Shown one piece after another: positions 54,989-63,845 of a stretch of DNA of 64,000 nt. The position numbers and the translations under genes are program-made. The DNA lies in the NCBI GenBank assembly GCA_963696875.1, contig CAVOLQ010000001.1:806001-870000 (forward strand), read 5' to 3'. The notes beneath the pieces are model-generated. The model ran no database searches and was not told the origin of the DNA. It saw only the letters and a list, made by a program, of their open reading frames with translations. The DNA comes from Albibacterium sp963696875. GTDB lineage: Bacteria; Bacteroidota; Bacteroidia; Sphingobacteriales; Sphingobacteriaceae. How positions within the stretch are numbered: position 1 is the first letter of the stretch; each line of letters starts with the position of its first letter.

Positions 54989-55035
54989 AAATAGAGTCTG
55001 TATCATTCAAATAATGATCAGGCTCTTTTTTTTAT
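54989..55035 (+). terminator. Terminator after floA
   Basis: An imperfect stem (AGAGTCTGTATCATT with AATGATCAGGCTCT) followed by T8 on the plus strand, about 35 bp after the floA stop and just before the convergent slipin stop. Confidence 0.7.
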
Positions 55036-55040
55036 TTTTT

Positions 55041-55832
55041 TTATTCAGAACTAGGCTTCGCTTCTTTTGGCTCCATACTGACGGAGGGCATAAAAGGTTT
55101 TAATATGTCAATAGGAATGGGGAAAATAGTGGTCGAATTATTTTCAGTAGCAATTTCTCTTAAAGTTTGAAGGTAGCGTAATGTTAAAGCACTGGGTTGT
55201 TCGCTTAAAATTTTTGCTGCATCGGATAAACGTTGCGATGCCTGAAATTCCCCCTCCGCCGAAATTACTTTCGAACGCCGCTCTCGTTCGGCTTCTGCTT
55301 GTTTTGCCATAGCTCGTTGCATTTCTTGCGGAAGGTCGATTTGTTTGACTTCAACCGTAGTCACCTTTATTCCCCATGGCTCTGTTTTTAAATCGATAAT
55401 TTGTTGGAGGTGTAGATTGATTTTGTCTCGTTGGGAAAGAAGATCATCAAGTTCTGATTGCCCCAACACGCTTCTTAGGGTTGTTTGGGAAAACTGGGAC
55501 GTAGCTACCAAAAAGTTCTCCACTTCAATAACCGCTTTCTGAGGATCTATTACACGGAAGTAAATTACGGCGTTGACCTTGATAGATACGTTATCTCGTG
55601 TGATAACATCTTGAGGGGGCACATCCATAACCACAATTCGTAATGATACTCGGACCATTTTGTCCACAAATGGGATCAAGAAAATAATCCCCGGCCCTTT
55701 TGAGCGCAGTACTCTTCCCAAACGGAAAACAACTCCCCGATCGTATTCACGAAGTATCCTGATAGAGCTTGAAAGTATCAAGATAATAAAGAAAATAAGC
55801 ACTAATGAAAATATATTGTCCATAAAATTCAT
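55041..55832 (-). CDS. Slipin/stomatin-type SPFH protein
   Basis: The 263-aa protein has an N-terminal membrane hairpin (residues about 4-23), the SPFH/PHB domain (VVFRLGRVLRSKGPGIIFLIPFVDKMVRVSLR, VMDVPPQDVITRDNVSIKVNAVIYFRV, QFSQTTLRSVLGQSELDDLLSQRDKIN) and a coiled-coil helical end. Slipins form membrane-bound rings often paired with a NfeD-type protease, which is the next gene upstream (48-bp gap). It is probably in one operon with it. It is convergent with floA. Confidence 0.9.
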   Translation of the reverse strand: MNFMDNIFSLVLIFFIILILSSSIRILREYDRGVVFRLGRVLRSKGPGIIFLIPFVDKMVRVSLRIVVMDVPPQDVITRDNVSIKVNAVIYFRVIDPQKAVIEVENFLVATSQFSQTTLRSVLGQSELDDLLSQRDKINLHLQQIIDLKTEPWGIKVTTVEVKQIDLPQEMQRAMAKQAEAERERRSKVISAEGEFQASQRLSDAAKILSEQPSALTLRYLQTLREIATENNSTTIFPIPIDILKPFMPSVSMEPKEAKPSSE

Positions 55833-55880
55833 CTTAATATTAATTAGTATTCTGAGTTCTTAATCAAGCCTTTATCTTTA

Positions 55881-57152
55881 TTATATCTTTTCTACAAGTA
55901 GGGTAAGACCCTTTGTAGCAGTAACCCTTACTTTCTCTCCTTTGTTTATTTGGCCACTTACTGATTGTGCATTCCATACATCTCCTTTTATTTGGACCTG
56001 CCCTGTAGGATTTAGGTCCTGAAATGATTCTCCTATTTCACCGATTAAAATATCCATACCAGTCGCGTGTTTTAAACGTTGTGCCTTTAATCCCATTCCT
56101 ATAGCAAATAAAAATAAAGCACTCGTAATCGCAGTGGCGGCGATAATGATTGGCGTAGATAAGGCAATCATGTCTAAGGAAGAACTAGCTCGGAAGAGCA
56201 TCATGGAGCCTAGCAAAAGAGAAACAATTCCACCGACTGCCAAGATGCCGTGACTTACGATTTTAATTTCCAGAATAAAAAGAACAAGTGCAAAAATGAT
56301 CAAGGCTAAACCTGCATAGTTAATTGTTAAAGCTTGCATAGCATAAAAAGCTAGTATTAAGCTAATAATGCCTACAACTCCAGGTAAGATAGCGCCTGGA
56401 TTAAAAAACTCAAATAGTATCCCAAATAATCCCAATAACAATAAAATGTACCCAATGTTTGGATTGCTGATAAAATCAAGGATCTTGTCAAGAGATCCCA
56501 TCTCTACATAAATTATCTGGGCATTTTTGGTTTGCAAGATGACTTTTCCCGTTGGAAGTTCAATAGTCCGACCGTCGATTAATTGAAGGAGCTCGTTTTT
56601 ATCTGCGGCAATAAGATCGATCACATTATCTTCCAGCGCTTGCTTGTTGGTAATTGAAAGGCTATTGCGGACCGCGTCTTCGGCCCAGTTTAAATTTCGA
56701 TTTCGCTTTTCGGCAATACTACGAATAAAGGCAGCAGCATCGTTCGTTGCTTTTACATTCATAACAGAGTCCGACTGCCCTAAGATTGTAACGGGATGCG
56801 CCGCGCCAATATTGGTGCCGGGTGCCATTGCAGCAATGTTTGCTGCGAGCGTAATAAAGACACCAGCCGATCCGGCATGTGCGCCTGAAGGGGCGACGTA
56901 TACTACAATAGGAATAGACGATGAGAGAATATCGCTTACGATGGTACGCGTGGATTCTAAAACGCCTCCAGGGGTATTAAGTTCAATAATTAGACATTGG
57001 GCTTTTTCTTGAGAGGCTTTTGTAATTTCCTCATGAATAAACGAAGCTGACACTTGATTAATGGCACCATCTACTTTAACAAACACTACGTTCTGACTCC
57101 ACGCAGAAAGTGGAAAGACTAAAAGAATAAAGTATAAAATGAAATGTTTCAT
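55881..57152 (-). CDS. nfeD: NfeD family membrane serine protease
   Basis: The 423-aa protein has a signal peptide (FPLSAWSQ), a ClpP-like serine protease domain (residues about 22-220) with the nucleophile in APSGAHAGSAGVFITLAANIAAMAPGTNIGAAHP and Lys in SITNKQALEDNVID, then four to five membrane helices (about 235-360) and a C-terminal OB-fold NfeD domain (IGEIGESFQDLNPTGQVQIKGDVWNAQS). It is the long membrane protease form. Such proteins cut the C-terminal end of stomatin/slipin partners; the slipin gene follows directly, supporting this pairing. Confidence 0.9.
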   Translation of the reverse strand: MKHFILYFILLVFPLSAWSQNVVFVKVDGAINQVSASFIHEEITKASQEKAQCLIIELNTPGGVLESTRTIVSDILSSSIPIVVYVAPSGAHAGSAGVFITLAANIAAMAPGTNIGAAHPVTILGQSDSVMNVKATNDAAAFIRSIAEKRNRNLNWAEDAVRNSLSITNKQALEDNVIDLIAADKNELLQLIDGRTIELPTGKVILQTKNAQIIYVEMGSLDKILDFISNPNIGYILLLLGLFGILFEFFNPGAILPGVVGIISLILAFYAMQALTINYAGLALIIFALVLFILEIKIVSHGILAVGGIVSLLLGSMMLFRASSSLDMIALSTPIIIAATAITSALFLFAIGMGLKAQRLKHATGMDILIGEIGESFQDLNPTGQVQIKGDVWNAQSVSGQINKGEKVRVTATKGLTLLVEKI

Positions 57153-57283
57153 ACCGATTTTCTAAACTCAATTCCTTGAATTTCTTTAGAGAAATACTAA
57201 TCGAATACAAGTTAAGAAAATTATAGGAATGTTGGCAGTTTTCTTTTGTTGGAAATAATCCACAAAGTGGGAAATTTAGGATA

Positions 57284-57335
57284 TATAAAATAAAAGTACC
57301 ATTGGTTTTGAAACCTTTAGTACTTTTATTTTATA
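57284..57335 (-). terminator. Long hairpin after the glycine-zipper gene
   Basis: A 16-bp perfect stem (57284-57299 and 57320-57335) with an inner 5-bp stem (GGTTT/AAACC), 17 bp after the stop at 57352. A T-rich, A-rich stem; position makes it a terminator for the minus-strand gene. Confidence 0.7.
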
Positions 57336-57351
57336 GGATAGACTGGTTGGT

Positions 57352-57834
57352 CTACTTTTTCTGAACTCTGCCACTCTTACGGTCGCTTTTTCTGCCAATA
57401 GCATAGCCGGAACCACCACCAATGGCGGCTCCAATTGCAGCACCTCTGAGTCTTTTGTCTTTGTCAATTAACGCTCCAACTCCAGCCCCTACACCAGCAC
57501 CAATTGCTGTGCCTTTTGCTGCGTCACTCCAGCCTTTTTTCTGTGTAGTATTAGTTGTATTTGTGTTAGAAGTGGTTGTTGTTAAATGAGTTTGTGAATT
57601 TGAGCTTTGGTTAGAGATTCTTTCTGCTTCTTTTTCCTGCTTGAGGGCAAGCGCTTTCCCAGATTCAGCTTTTCTGAAGCTATCTAAGGTTAAGCTATCT
57701 TGGTTTTCTTTTATCCTTTTATCGACTAAATCCATTTCAATTTTTCTTGAAGTGTTTGCACCTGTCCCATTATTGCACGCTGCTATATTAATTGCGAGAA
57801 CAGCAAGTCCAAAGATTTTATTCATCATCGTCAT
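57352..57834 (-). CDS. Lipoprotein with a glycine-zipper domain
   Basis: The 160-aa product (ATG at 57834, MTMMNKIFG; frames further upstream add residues without a signal-like structure) has a short lipoprotein signal (AINIAAC), a charged helical region and a Ser/Thr/Asn linker. The C-terminal GWSDAAKGTAIGAGVGAGVGALIDKDKRLRGAAIGAAIGGGSGYAIGRK is a glycine zipper of repeating GxxxG, which inserts into or packs in membranes. Proteins of this kind occur as outer-membrane or stress-related factors. Role here is not known. Confidence 0.78.
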   Translation of the reverse strand: MTMMNKIFGLAVLAINIAACNNGTGANTSRKIEMDLVDKRIKENQDSLTLDSFRKAESGKALALKQEKEAERISNQSSNSQTHLTTTTSNTNTTNTTQKKGWSDAAKGTAIGAGVGAGVGALIDKDKRLRGAAIGAAIGGGSGYAIGRKSDRKSGRVQKK

Positions 57835-58025
57835 ACGGCTATATTTTGTTATTATATCTAATCTTGACACTCATCATGAAAATATGATGCCAGAGAATAG
57901 TTTTGGGAATCATATTCAGATTGACTAATTATTTCGAATTTTTTCGTTATTATTTTCGATTAAAGATGATGGGTGATATCATTTATTTTTTTAACTTTAG
58001 GTAATTTTTCCTTCTTTTATGGATT

Positions 58026-58400
58026 ATGAAGAGAGTATTGGTAATTTCGGTAAGTATAGTTGTAGTACTCCTTCTACTAGTTGGTTTTTTTAGGTATTAT
58101 TATGTATTTGGTGAAGGAGTGAAATCTGGTGAACTTAATTATGTGGTTAAAAAGGGGAATGTTTTTAAGACCTATGAAGGGAAGTTGATCCAAAGAGGTT
58201 TTCGCTCTCAAACACCAGGATCAATCCAGTCTTATGAGTTCGAGTTCTCCGTCGAGGATAAAAAAATTGCCGAGGAGTTGATGAGAAATTCCGGTAAATA
58301 TTTTGATTTACATTATAAAGAATATCACGGAAGGCTCCCTTGGAGAGGGTTTACTGTCTTTATTGTAGACTCTATTTATTCGATGAAAGAGATGCCTTAA
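58026..58400 (+). CDS. Small membrane-anchored protein of unknown function
   Basis: This 124-aa protein has one N-terminal membrane helix (residues about 4-25) and a short extracytoplasmic domain (GEGVKSGELNYVVKKGNVFKTYEGKLIQRGFRSQTPGSIQSYEFEFSVEDKKIAEELM, then YHGRLPWRGFTVFIVDSIY). Similar small proteins are widespread in Bacteroidota and sometimes labelled '6-phosphogluconate dehydrogenase', which the sequence does not support. The conserved GxxYEGxLIQRGFRS region marks the family. Function unknown. It converges on the DUF1345 gene. Confidence 0.72.
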   Translation: MKRVLVISVSIVVVLLLLVGFFRYYYVFGEGVKSGELNYVVKKGNVFKTYEGKLIQRGFRSQTPGSIQSYEFEFSVEDKKIAEELMRNSGKYFDLHYKEYHGRLPWRGFTVFIVDSIYSMKEMP

Positions 58401-58414
58401 TTTTAAAACAAACT

Positions 58415-59104
58415 TTATTTTTGAATAATTCCTAAAATTATATTAATGCTTAAAGCTAGTATAACAGTATTGAAAATAAAAGAAACTATACCATGCATTA
58501 AAGCTAGCCTTCTAATTCTCCTGGAGCTAATTTCGACATCTGAGACCTGAAAAGTCATTCCAATTACAAATGAAAAATAAGTAAAATCCAAATAATCCGG
58601 TTCTCTTTCTTTTGGAAACTCTAAGCCTTCCACAAATCTTTTATGTTGACCTTCTTCATCGACGGAACTGTAAAAAAGATGCGCATAGCGAAAAGCGAAA
58701 ATAGTATGCACCAACCACCAGGCAAAGATTACTGAAATAATTGAAAGAAGCGTATGATATGTAACGGACGCTAAAGGATTCTCCTTGCTTGATTTTAAAA
58801 GTAATACTACTGCAAATAGACTGATTAGTGATGCTGAAACTACAATTAGAAAGATTAAGCTACGATTTGAATCTTGGATTTTAGCACTTTTCTTAACTTC
58901 TATTGGGTGGCTTGTTAAAATGGTTATCCAAGAAAATAATAAGGTGATACCGGCGAAAGCTAACCAGCTTGCCATAATATAGATCGGCGCAGAGTAAAGA
59001 TTCACCGTTATTGAAAATATAATTAGCGCCAAGCCAATGGAAAGATAAAGTCGATAATGCGCATCTAATTTATTTATCCAATTGACAAGCTTTGATATTT
59101 TCAT
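58415..59104 (-). CDS. DUF1345 integral membrane protein
   Basis: The 229-aa protein has about six membrane helices. The conserved DUF1345 segment is YLDFTYFSFVIGMTFQVSDVEISSRRIRRLALMHGIVSFIFNTVILALSINII (residues about 165-220). No function has been assigned to the family. It is 12 bp downstream of the receiver gene and so may be co-transcribed with it, in the same region as the ThiF/acyltransferase/kinase cassette. Confidence 0.85.
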   Translation of the reverse strand: MKISKLVNWINKLDAHYRLYLSIGLALIIFSITVNLYSAPIYIMASWLAFAGITLLFSWITILTSHPIEVKKSAKIQDSNRSLIFLIVVSASLISLFAVVLLLKSSKENPLASVTYHTLLSIISVIFAWWLVHTIFAFRYAHLFYSSVDEEGQHKRFVEGLEFPKEREPDYLDFTYFSFVIGMTFQVSDVEISSRRIRRLALMHGIVSFIFNTVILALSINIILGIIQK

Positions 59105-59116
59105 TGAAATAAATTC

Positions 59117-59581
59117 TTATGATAGAAGTTTTTGACGTAACAAAAACTCTAGTTGTTCATTGGTAATAGAAAGCTCCTTGTTTTCTTCCATGATTTTAAC
59201 TTTTTCAAGATAAACTTCATAAGCTTTCTCAATAACCGCCTCTAATTCTTCCTCATCCCACGGTTTATTTAAATATTGAAAAATTGAGCCTTTATTTACC
59301 GCATCTATAATAGCCGACATGTCTGTATATCCTGTTAAAAGAATCCTAATGGGTGTAGGATATTTCTCAATTACATTTTCTAAAAACTCTACTCCAGTCA
59401 TATTAGGCATCCTTTGGTCCGTTATAATTATCTGAATATCGTTTCCACTTAATATTTCTAGCCCTTCTAAGCCACTTAAGGCGGTAAAGACCGTGTATTT
59501 TGTTCGAAAAACAGCGCGGAAGGCTATTAAGTTATTGGCTTCATCATCGACATAAAGTATTGAAATCGCTTTATCTGGCAT
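59117..59581 (-). CDS. Stand-alone response regulator receiver
   Basis: The 154-aa protein is a CheY-like receiver with a C-terminal helical tail. Acidic pair DD in YVDDEANN, phospho-accepting Asp in IIITDQRMPNMTG (about 54), Thr in LLTGYTD and Lys in LNKPWDEEEL are present. The C-terminal coiled part (EAYEVYLEKVKIMEENKELSITNEQLEFLLRQ) has no output domain, so it probably acts by binding another protein. It diverges from the ThiF gene by 215 bp and is the natural partner of the kinase at 61.6 kb, though this is inferred from location. Confidence 0.88.
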   Translation of the reverse strand: MPDKAISILYVDDEANNLIAFRAVFRTKYTVFTALSGLEGLEILSGNDIQIIITDQRMPNMTGVEFLENVIEKYPTPIRILLTGYTDMSAIIDAVNKGSIFQYLNKPWDEEELEAVIEKAYEVYLEKVKIMEENKELSITNEQLEFLLRQKLLS

Positions 59582-59796
59582 AATTTTCTTGAATTATTAA
59601 AAAATTTAAGGTAATATTAATAAATATTAGGCGAAAATAGGGTTTTTGTAAACAAATAAACTTAATATTGACTTTTTTTGTTATTATGTTTCTGGCGAGA
59701 CAAAATTCACGAGTGCGATGTAATCTTAAGGTGCTATTTGAAAGAAAGACGTACCTTTATTAACAGTTTAGTATTAAGAAAAACTTTTTATTATCT

Positions 59797-60900
59797 ATGA
59801 ACGTAGAATATAGACCCTTAATTTTTAGAAGAAATTTGCCTGAAAATGAGATGGCTTTTCAAGAATTTTTAAATTCTGTATGCGATATCGAAAAGTACGA
59901 TACGATTTATAGTCAGATCTCTGAATTAGTAAAGCTATCAAATCCGGGAGTTCGAGACAAAAATCATCTTGAAGACTTGATAACTAAGTATATAGATTCT
60001 ATAGAATTAGAAAAATATGGCGTCTGGGTATATTATCCTTGGTCTAAAAAGCTTGTTCGTCTTCTAGATGAAGAGGACTTTATTAAGGTACGTACGAACA
60101 GGAATATTTATAAGATTTTGCCAGAAGATATTGATACTTTAAGCAAAAAGAAAATTGGAATCATAGGATTATCTGTTGGCCAAAGTATAGCCCTCACTCT
60201 AGCTTTGGAACGAACCTGTGGCGAGCTCCGTTTAGCCGACTTTGATGATATCGAATTAAGTAACATGAATAGAATTAGAGCTGGTGTTCAGGATCTAGGG
60301 ATGAGTAAAGTAATTATTGCCGCAAGGCAGATTGCTGAATTAGATCCATATATTAAAGTGAAATGCTATACTGAAGGTCTAAACAAAGACAATATAAGAG
60401 ACTTTTTCATAGAAGATGGAAAGATCGATATATTGGTTGAGGAGTGTGATGGTTTGGAAATTAAGGTATTAAGTAGGGTTATGGCAAAAGAATTCGGCAT
60501 CCCCGTTGTAATGGATACCAACGACAATGGAATGTTAGATGTTGAAAGATTTGATTTAGAACCCGAAAGGCCTATTTTTCATGGGCGAATAAAGAATCTT
60601 GAAGGTCTATCTGCTGAGGAATTAATCAAGACGCTTAAAGGATTAACAATTGAACAAAAAATAGCTTTTCTTGCTCAAATTATAGGAATGGAAAACGTTT
60701 CCTCGGCAATGAAACAATCTCTTGCTAATATGAATAAAAACATAATAGGTTGGCCACAATTGGCATCTGCAGTTACATTGGGTGGAGCCATGGTGACGGA
60801 CACCTGTAGGAAAATTTTGCTGAATCACTTCAATAGTTCTGGTAGGTTTTTTATTAACTTAGATGAATTAATTAAGGATAAGAAGGTCGAGATAAATTAA
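59797..60900 (+). CDS. ThiF/E1-like adenylyltransferase-fold protein
   Basis: The 367-aa protein has a ~115-residue N-terminal region without clear family, then an E1/ThiF-type Rossmann domain: GIIGLSVGQSIALTLALERTCGELRLADFDDIELSNMNRIRAG, with the DFDD and SNxNR motifs that bind ATP, and LGMSKVIIAARQIAEL with the Lys. The glycine loop GLSVGQS differs from the usual GxGGLG. No catalytic Cys or Cys-X2-Cys zinc pairs are seen, so it may adenylate a small molecule or carboxylate rather than a ubiquitin-like protein. It resembles, as I recall, the N-terminal part of the Rv1355c/MoeY type. It leads the cassette with the acyltransferase and kinase genes. Confidence 0.8.
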   Translation: MNVEYRPLIFRRNLPENEMAFQEFLNSVCDIEKYDTIYSQISELVKLSNPGVRDKNHLEDLITKYIDSIELEKYGVWVYYPWSKKLVRLLDEEDFIKVRTNRNIYKILPEDIDTLSKKKIGIIGLSVGQSIALTLALERTCGELRLADFDDIELSNMNRIRAGVQDLGMSKVIIAARQIAELDPYIKVKCYTEGLNKDNIRDFFIEDGKIDILVEECDGLEIKVLSRVMAKEFGIPVVMDTNDNGMLDVERFDLEPERPIFHGRIKNLEGLSAEELIKTLKGLTIEQKIAFLAQIIGMENVSSAMKQSLANMNKNIIGWPQLASAVTLGGAMVTDTCRKILLNHFNSSGRFFINLDELIKDKKVEIN

Positions 60901-60923
60901 TTTATAGGCGCTTATTTTTACAA

Positions 60924-61619
60924 ATGATTCAAATTAGAACTTTTATAGCCCCTGACGACCCAGAAGCTTGCGAGAAATTCATTGTTGGACATAAGAAGTT
61001 GCTTGAGATTTTCGGCATCACCAAGATAACTTCAAATCGGCAAGATTGGGTAGATGACGAAAATACAATCGTAATACTTGTTGAAGATAAGGAGACCAAA
61101 ATTGTTTATGGAGGAGCAAGATTGCAAGTGGTTTCCGGAAAATATAGTCTGCCTATAGAAACTGCTTTGGGAAAATATGATGCATCAATTCACGAAATGG
61201 TAAAGGCAGATTTCCATGCAGGTGGAACTAGTGAGTTGTGCGGACTTTGGAATTCAAGAGAGGTAGCTGGAATGGGGATTGGCAGTTATATTTTATGTAG
61301 AGTAGGTGCATCCATAGCTTCTCAATTAACGCTTGGAAGCATCTTTGTTTTATGTGCCCCCATTACTGTTAGGATGGGTAAAAGAGTAGGTGCAGTTGTG
61401 GAAAGTACTTTGGGAAATGATGGACTCTTTTATTACCCGAAAGATGATTTGATTGCAACAGCAATGAGGTTAAGGGACATTAATGACCTAAGTCATGCGG
61501 ATCAGTCTGAGCAAGAGAAGATACTGTCCTTAAGAGAAAATCCCCACCAGCTAATAAGTGAAAGGGGACCGAGAGGAACGTTTGAGGTTGAATATAATCT
61601 GAAAATACCCAATTTATAA
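60924..61619 (+). CDS. GNAT/autoinducer-synthase-like acyltransferase candidate
   Basis: I do not recognise this 231-aa family with certainty. The layout looks like a GNAT fold in LuxI style: N-terminal substrate part (TFIAPDDPEACEKFIVGHKKLLEIFGI), IVYGGARLQVVSGKYSLPIE (compare GCARLLPT in LuxI), then ELCGLWNSREVAGMGIGSYILCRVG, in position of the acceptor strand and acyl-CoA or ACP site, and KRVGAVVESTLGNDGLFYYPKDD. It may acylate a small molecule or be an N-acyl amino acid synthase. It follows the ThiF gene by 23 bp and the kinase starts 9 bp later. Confidence 0.6.
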   Translation: MIQIRTFIAPDDPEACEKFIVGHKKLLEIFGITKITSNRQDWVDDENTIVILVEDKETKIVYGGARLQVVSGKYSLPIETALGKYDASIHEMVKADFHAGGTSELCGLWNSREVAGMGIGSYILCRVGASIASQLTLGSIFVLCAPITVRMGKRVGAVVESTLGNDGLFYYPKDDLIATAMRLRDINDLSHADQSEQEKILSLRENPHQLISERGPRGTFEVEYNLKIPNL

Positions 61620-61628
61620 TGGTCAAAT

Positions 61629-63845
61629 ATGATTACAAAGCGAAGTAGCCTTTTTTTGCTGATATTATTGTTCTTGAATACGGCGTTTTCTAATGGTTTC
61701 TCTCAGGATCCAGATTATATATTTGATAATAAAGGGAAGCTGCTAGAAATTGATAATGGGATTGAGGTGTTTGTGGATGAGAGCAGGCAGCTGGAAATAG
61801 ACGATATTGTCAAAAAGAATTTTATTGTGAATAGTGCCAAGACTCCAAATTTTGGTATTACAACCGATAAAATTTGGTTAAGACTCAGAGTCCACAATCA
61901 AACAAATGAACACAATCTTTTTCTTTTAGTAGCTCAGCCTTCTTTAGATGAAATCTGTTTATATACAAAAGATCAAAAAGGAGAATGGGAGAAACTTCGT
62001 TTGGGGAATTACAAAGCGTACAACAATCGTTATATAAAGATTCCTAATTATACTTTCCCACTCACAATACCGACTAATTCAAATAAAGAGTTTTACATCA
62101 GCATACAATCTAAAGATCAAATTCAAATTCCCATTTTTGTAGGTACCGAAAGAGCTGTGTCTCAATATGCTTTTAATAAATCTATTATCTTCGGAATTTA
62201 TATCGGAATAATAATAATAATGGCACTTTACCATTTCTTTATTTATTTTTCGGTCAAGAAAGTTAGCTATTTGTTTTATGTCCTATTTATCGTATCCGTA
62301 GGGTTGGTCCAAATGGATTTTCAAGGATATGCATTTAAGTTCTTATGGCCAAACCGTCCTTGGATAGCATTAAATAGTACATTCTTAATCCCCATGCTAT
62401 CTGGTATATCCACAGCTTTATTTGTAAAAAAGTTTTTGTATACAAAATTCTTTACCCCAAAGCTTGATGTCGGGATAAATATGTACATGTTTTTGTGTGT
62501 ATCTGCAGCAGTTATTGGCTTGATAGGATACCACTTTGTAGGGGTGCAATTGCTTCAAGCAATTGCACTGATTGGTGCGATCTATGCAATGATAATTGCA
62601 TCCTTTATCATTAAAAAAGGATATAGGCCTGCTAAATTCTTCCTGTTTGCTTTTGCAATTTTCTTCGTAAGCATTATCGTGTTTGTATTAAGAAACTTTA
62701 ACGTAATTCCTTATAATTTATTTACTTCATATATTCTAGAAATAGGGTCGACCATTCAGATCGTATTACTTTCTTTTGCGCTTGCAGATGAGATAAACTC
62801 ATATCGTAAAGCAAAAGAGGAGTCGCAGTCTCATGCTTTCGAAGTGTTAAAGGAAAATGATAGAATAATAAAAGAGCAAAACGTAACCCTTGAGAGGGAA
62901 GTCAAGGTAAGGACTGCGGCACTGAGTGAATCTAATGAAAATCTTCAAAATTTACTGATTGACTTGAAGCAAGCACAAACAAAGTTAATAGAAGCGGAGA
63001 AACTTGCTTCCTTAGGTATGCTAACAGCGGGAATTGCCCATGAAATTAACAATCCTATAAATTTTGTAACTTCCAATGTTAGTCCATTACGTAGGGACAT
63101 AGACCAAATTTTTGAAGCTCTAAAAGAATTAGAACGAATTGGTTTGTCGGAGGGCAGCCTCAATGAAAAAAAAGAACAAATAAAAAGTGTTCAATCGAAA
63201 CTTGAAATTGACTATTTAAGAGAAGAAATAAAATTTCTTTTAGAAGGGATTGAAGATGGTGCAAAAAGGACTACAGGAATTGTAAAAAGCCTACGTATTT
63301 TTTCCCGAGTGGATGAATATGACTTGAAGTTGGCAGATATTAATTTGGGGATGCAATCCACCTTAGTAATTTTAAATAGTCATTTTGATAATAATATTAA
63401 GATAGAAACCGAGTATGTTGATTTACCGCTTATAGAATGCTATCCTGGAAAATTAAACCAAGTATTTCTGAACCTTTTAACCAATGCAGCCTATGAGCTA
63501 AAGAAAAAGTTTGGTAATAAACCTGGGGGGAAGCTGAAAATAACCACTAAAGTAGATAGAGACTTTGTTTATATTCGTGTCAAAGATAATGGTTCCGGAA
63601 TACCAGAAGAGATGAAAAGTAAAATATTCGATCCTTTTTTTACAACAAAGGACGTGGGGGAAGGAACCGGATTGGGCCTTTCCATTGCATACCAAACCAT
63701 TATAAGACACCAAGGGGAAATTGTAATTAATTCCACCCTGGGTGAAGGAGCAGAGTTTGTAGTAAAACTACCTTTAACTCAAAAAAATATTGAAGAAAAT
63801 AGAGATTTAATCAATTCGCTTAGCCGTCAGGAAAATGAAAGCTAG
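61629..63845 (+). CDS. 7TMR-DISM sensor histidine kinase
   Basis: The 738-aa protein has a signal peptide (residues 1-26), an extracellular 7TMR-DISMED2 beta domain (about 35-175; DKIWLRLRVHNQTNEHNLFLLVAQPSLDEICLYT), seven membrane helices (about 180-395), a coiled coil (400-455) and a kinase core. The H-box is SLGMLTAGIAHEINNPINFV with phospho-His471; N-box NQVFLNLLTNAAYEL, G1 KDNGSGIPEEM, F-box FDPFFTTK and G2 GEGTGLGLSIA complete the ATPase. It has no receiver, so the separate receiver at 59.1 kb is its likely partner. The DISMED2 domain suggests an external, possibly carbohydrate-like or small-molecule, ligand. Confidence 0.9.
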   Translation: MITKRSSLFLLILLFLNTAFSNGFSQDPDYIFDNKGKLLEIDNGIEVFVDESRQLEIDDIVKKNFIVNSAKTPNFGITTDKIWLRLRVHNQTNEHNLFLLVAQPSLDEICLYTKDQKGEWEKLRLGNYKAYNNRYIKIPNYTFPLTIPTNSNKEFYISIQSKDQIQIPIFVGTERAVSQYAFNKSIIFGIYIGIIIIMALYHFFIYFSVKKVSYLFYVLFIVSVGLVQMDFQGYAFKFLWPNRPWIALNSTFLIPMLSGISTALFVKKFLYTKFFTPKLDVGINMYMFLCVSAAVIGLIGYHFVGVQLLQAIALIGAIYAMIIASFIIKKGYRPAKFFLFAFAIFFVSIIVFVLRNFNVIPYNLFTSYILEIGSTIQIVLLSFALADEINSYRKAKEESQSHAFEVLKENDRIIKEQNVTLEREVKVRTAALSESNENLQNLLIDLKQAQTKLIEAEKLASLGMLTAGIAHEINNPINFVTSNVSPLRRDIDQIFEALKELERIGLSEGSLNEKKEQIKSVQSKLEIDYLREEIKFLLEGIEDGAKRTTGIVKSLRIFSRVDEYDLKLADINLGMQSTLVILNSHFDNNIKIETEYVDLPLIECYPGKLNQVFLNLLTNAAYELKKKFGNKPGGKLKITTKVDRDFVYIRVKDNGSGIPEEMKSKIFDPFFTTKDVGEGTGLGLSIAYQTIIRHQGEIVINSTLGEGAEFVVKLPLTQKNIEENRDLINSLSRQENES

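Noticed and set aside
59797..61619. Prokaryotic ubiquitin-like conjugation or CBASS-type defence
   Set aside because: No E2, JAB/Mov34 protease, ubiquitin-like protein, nucleotidyltransferase or effector nuclease is near, and the E1-like protein lacks a catalytic Cys.
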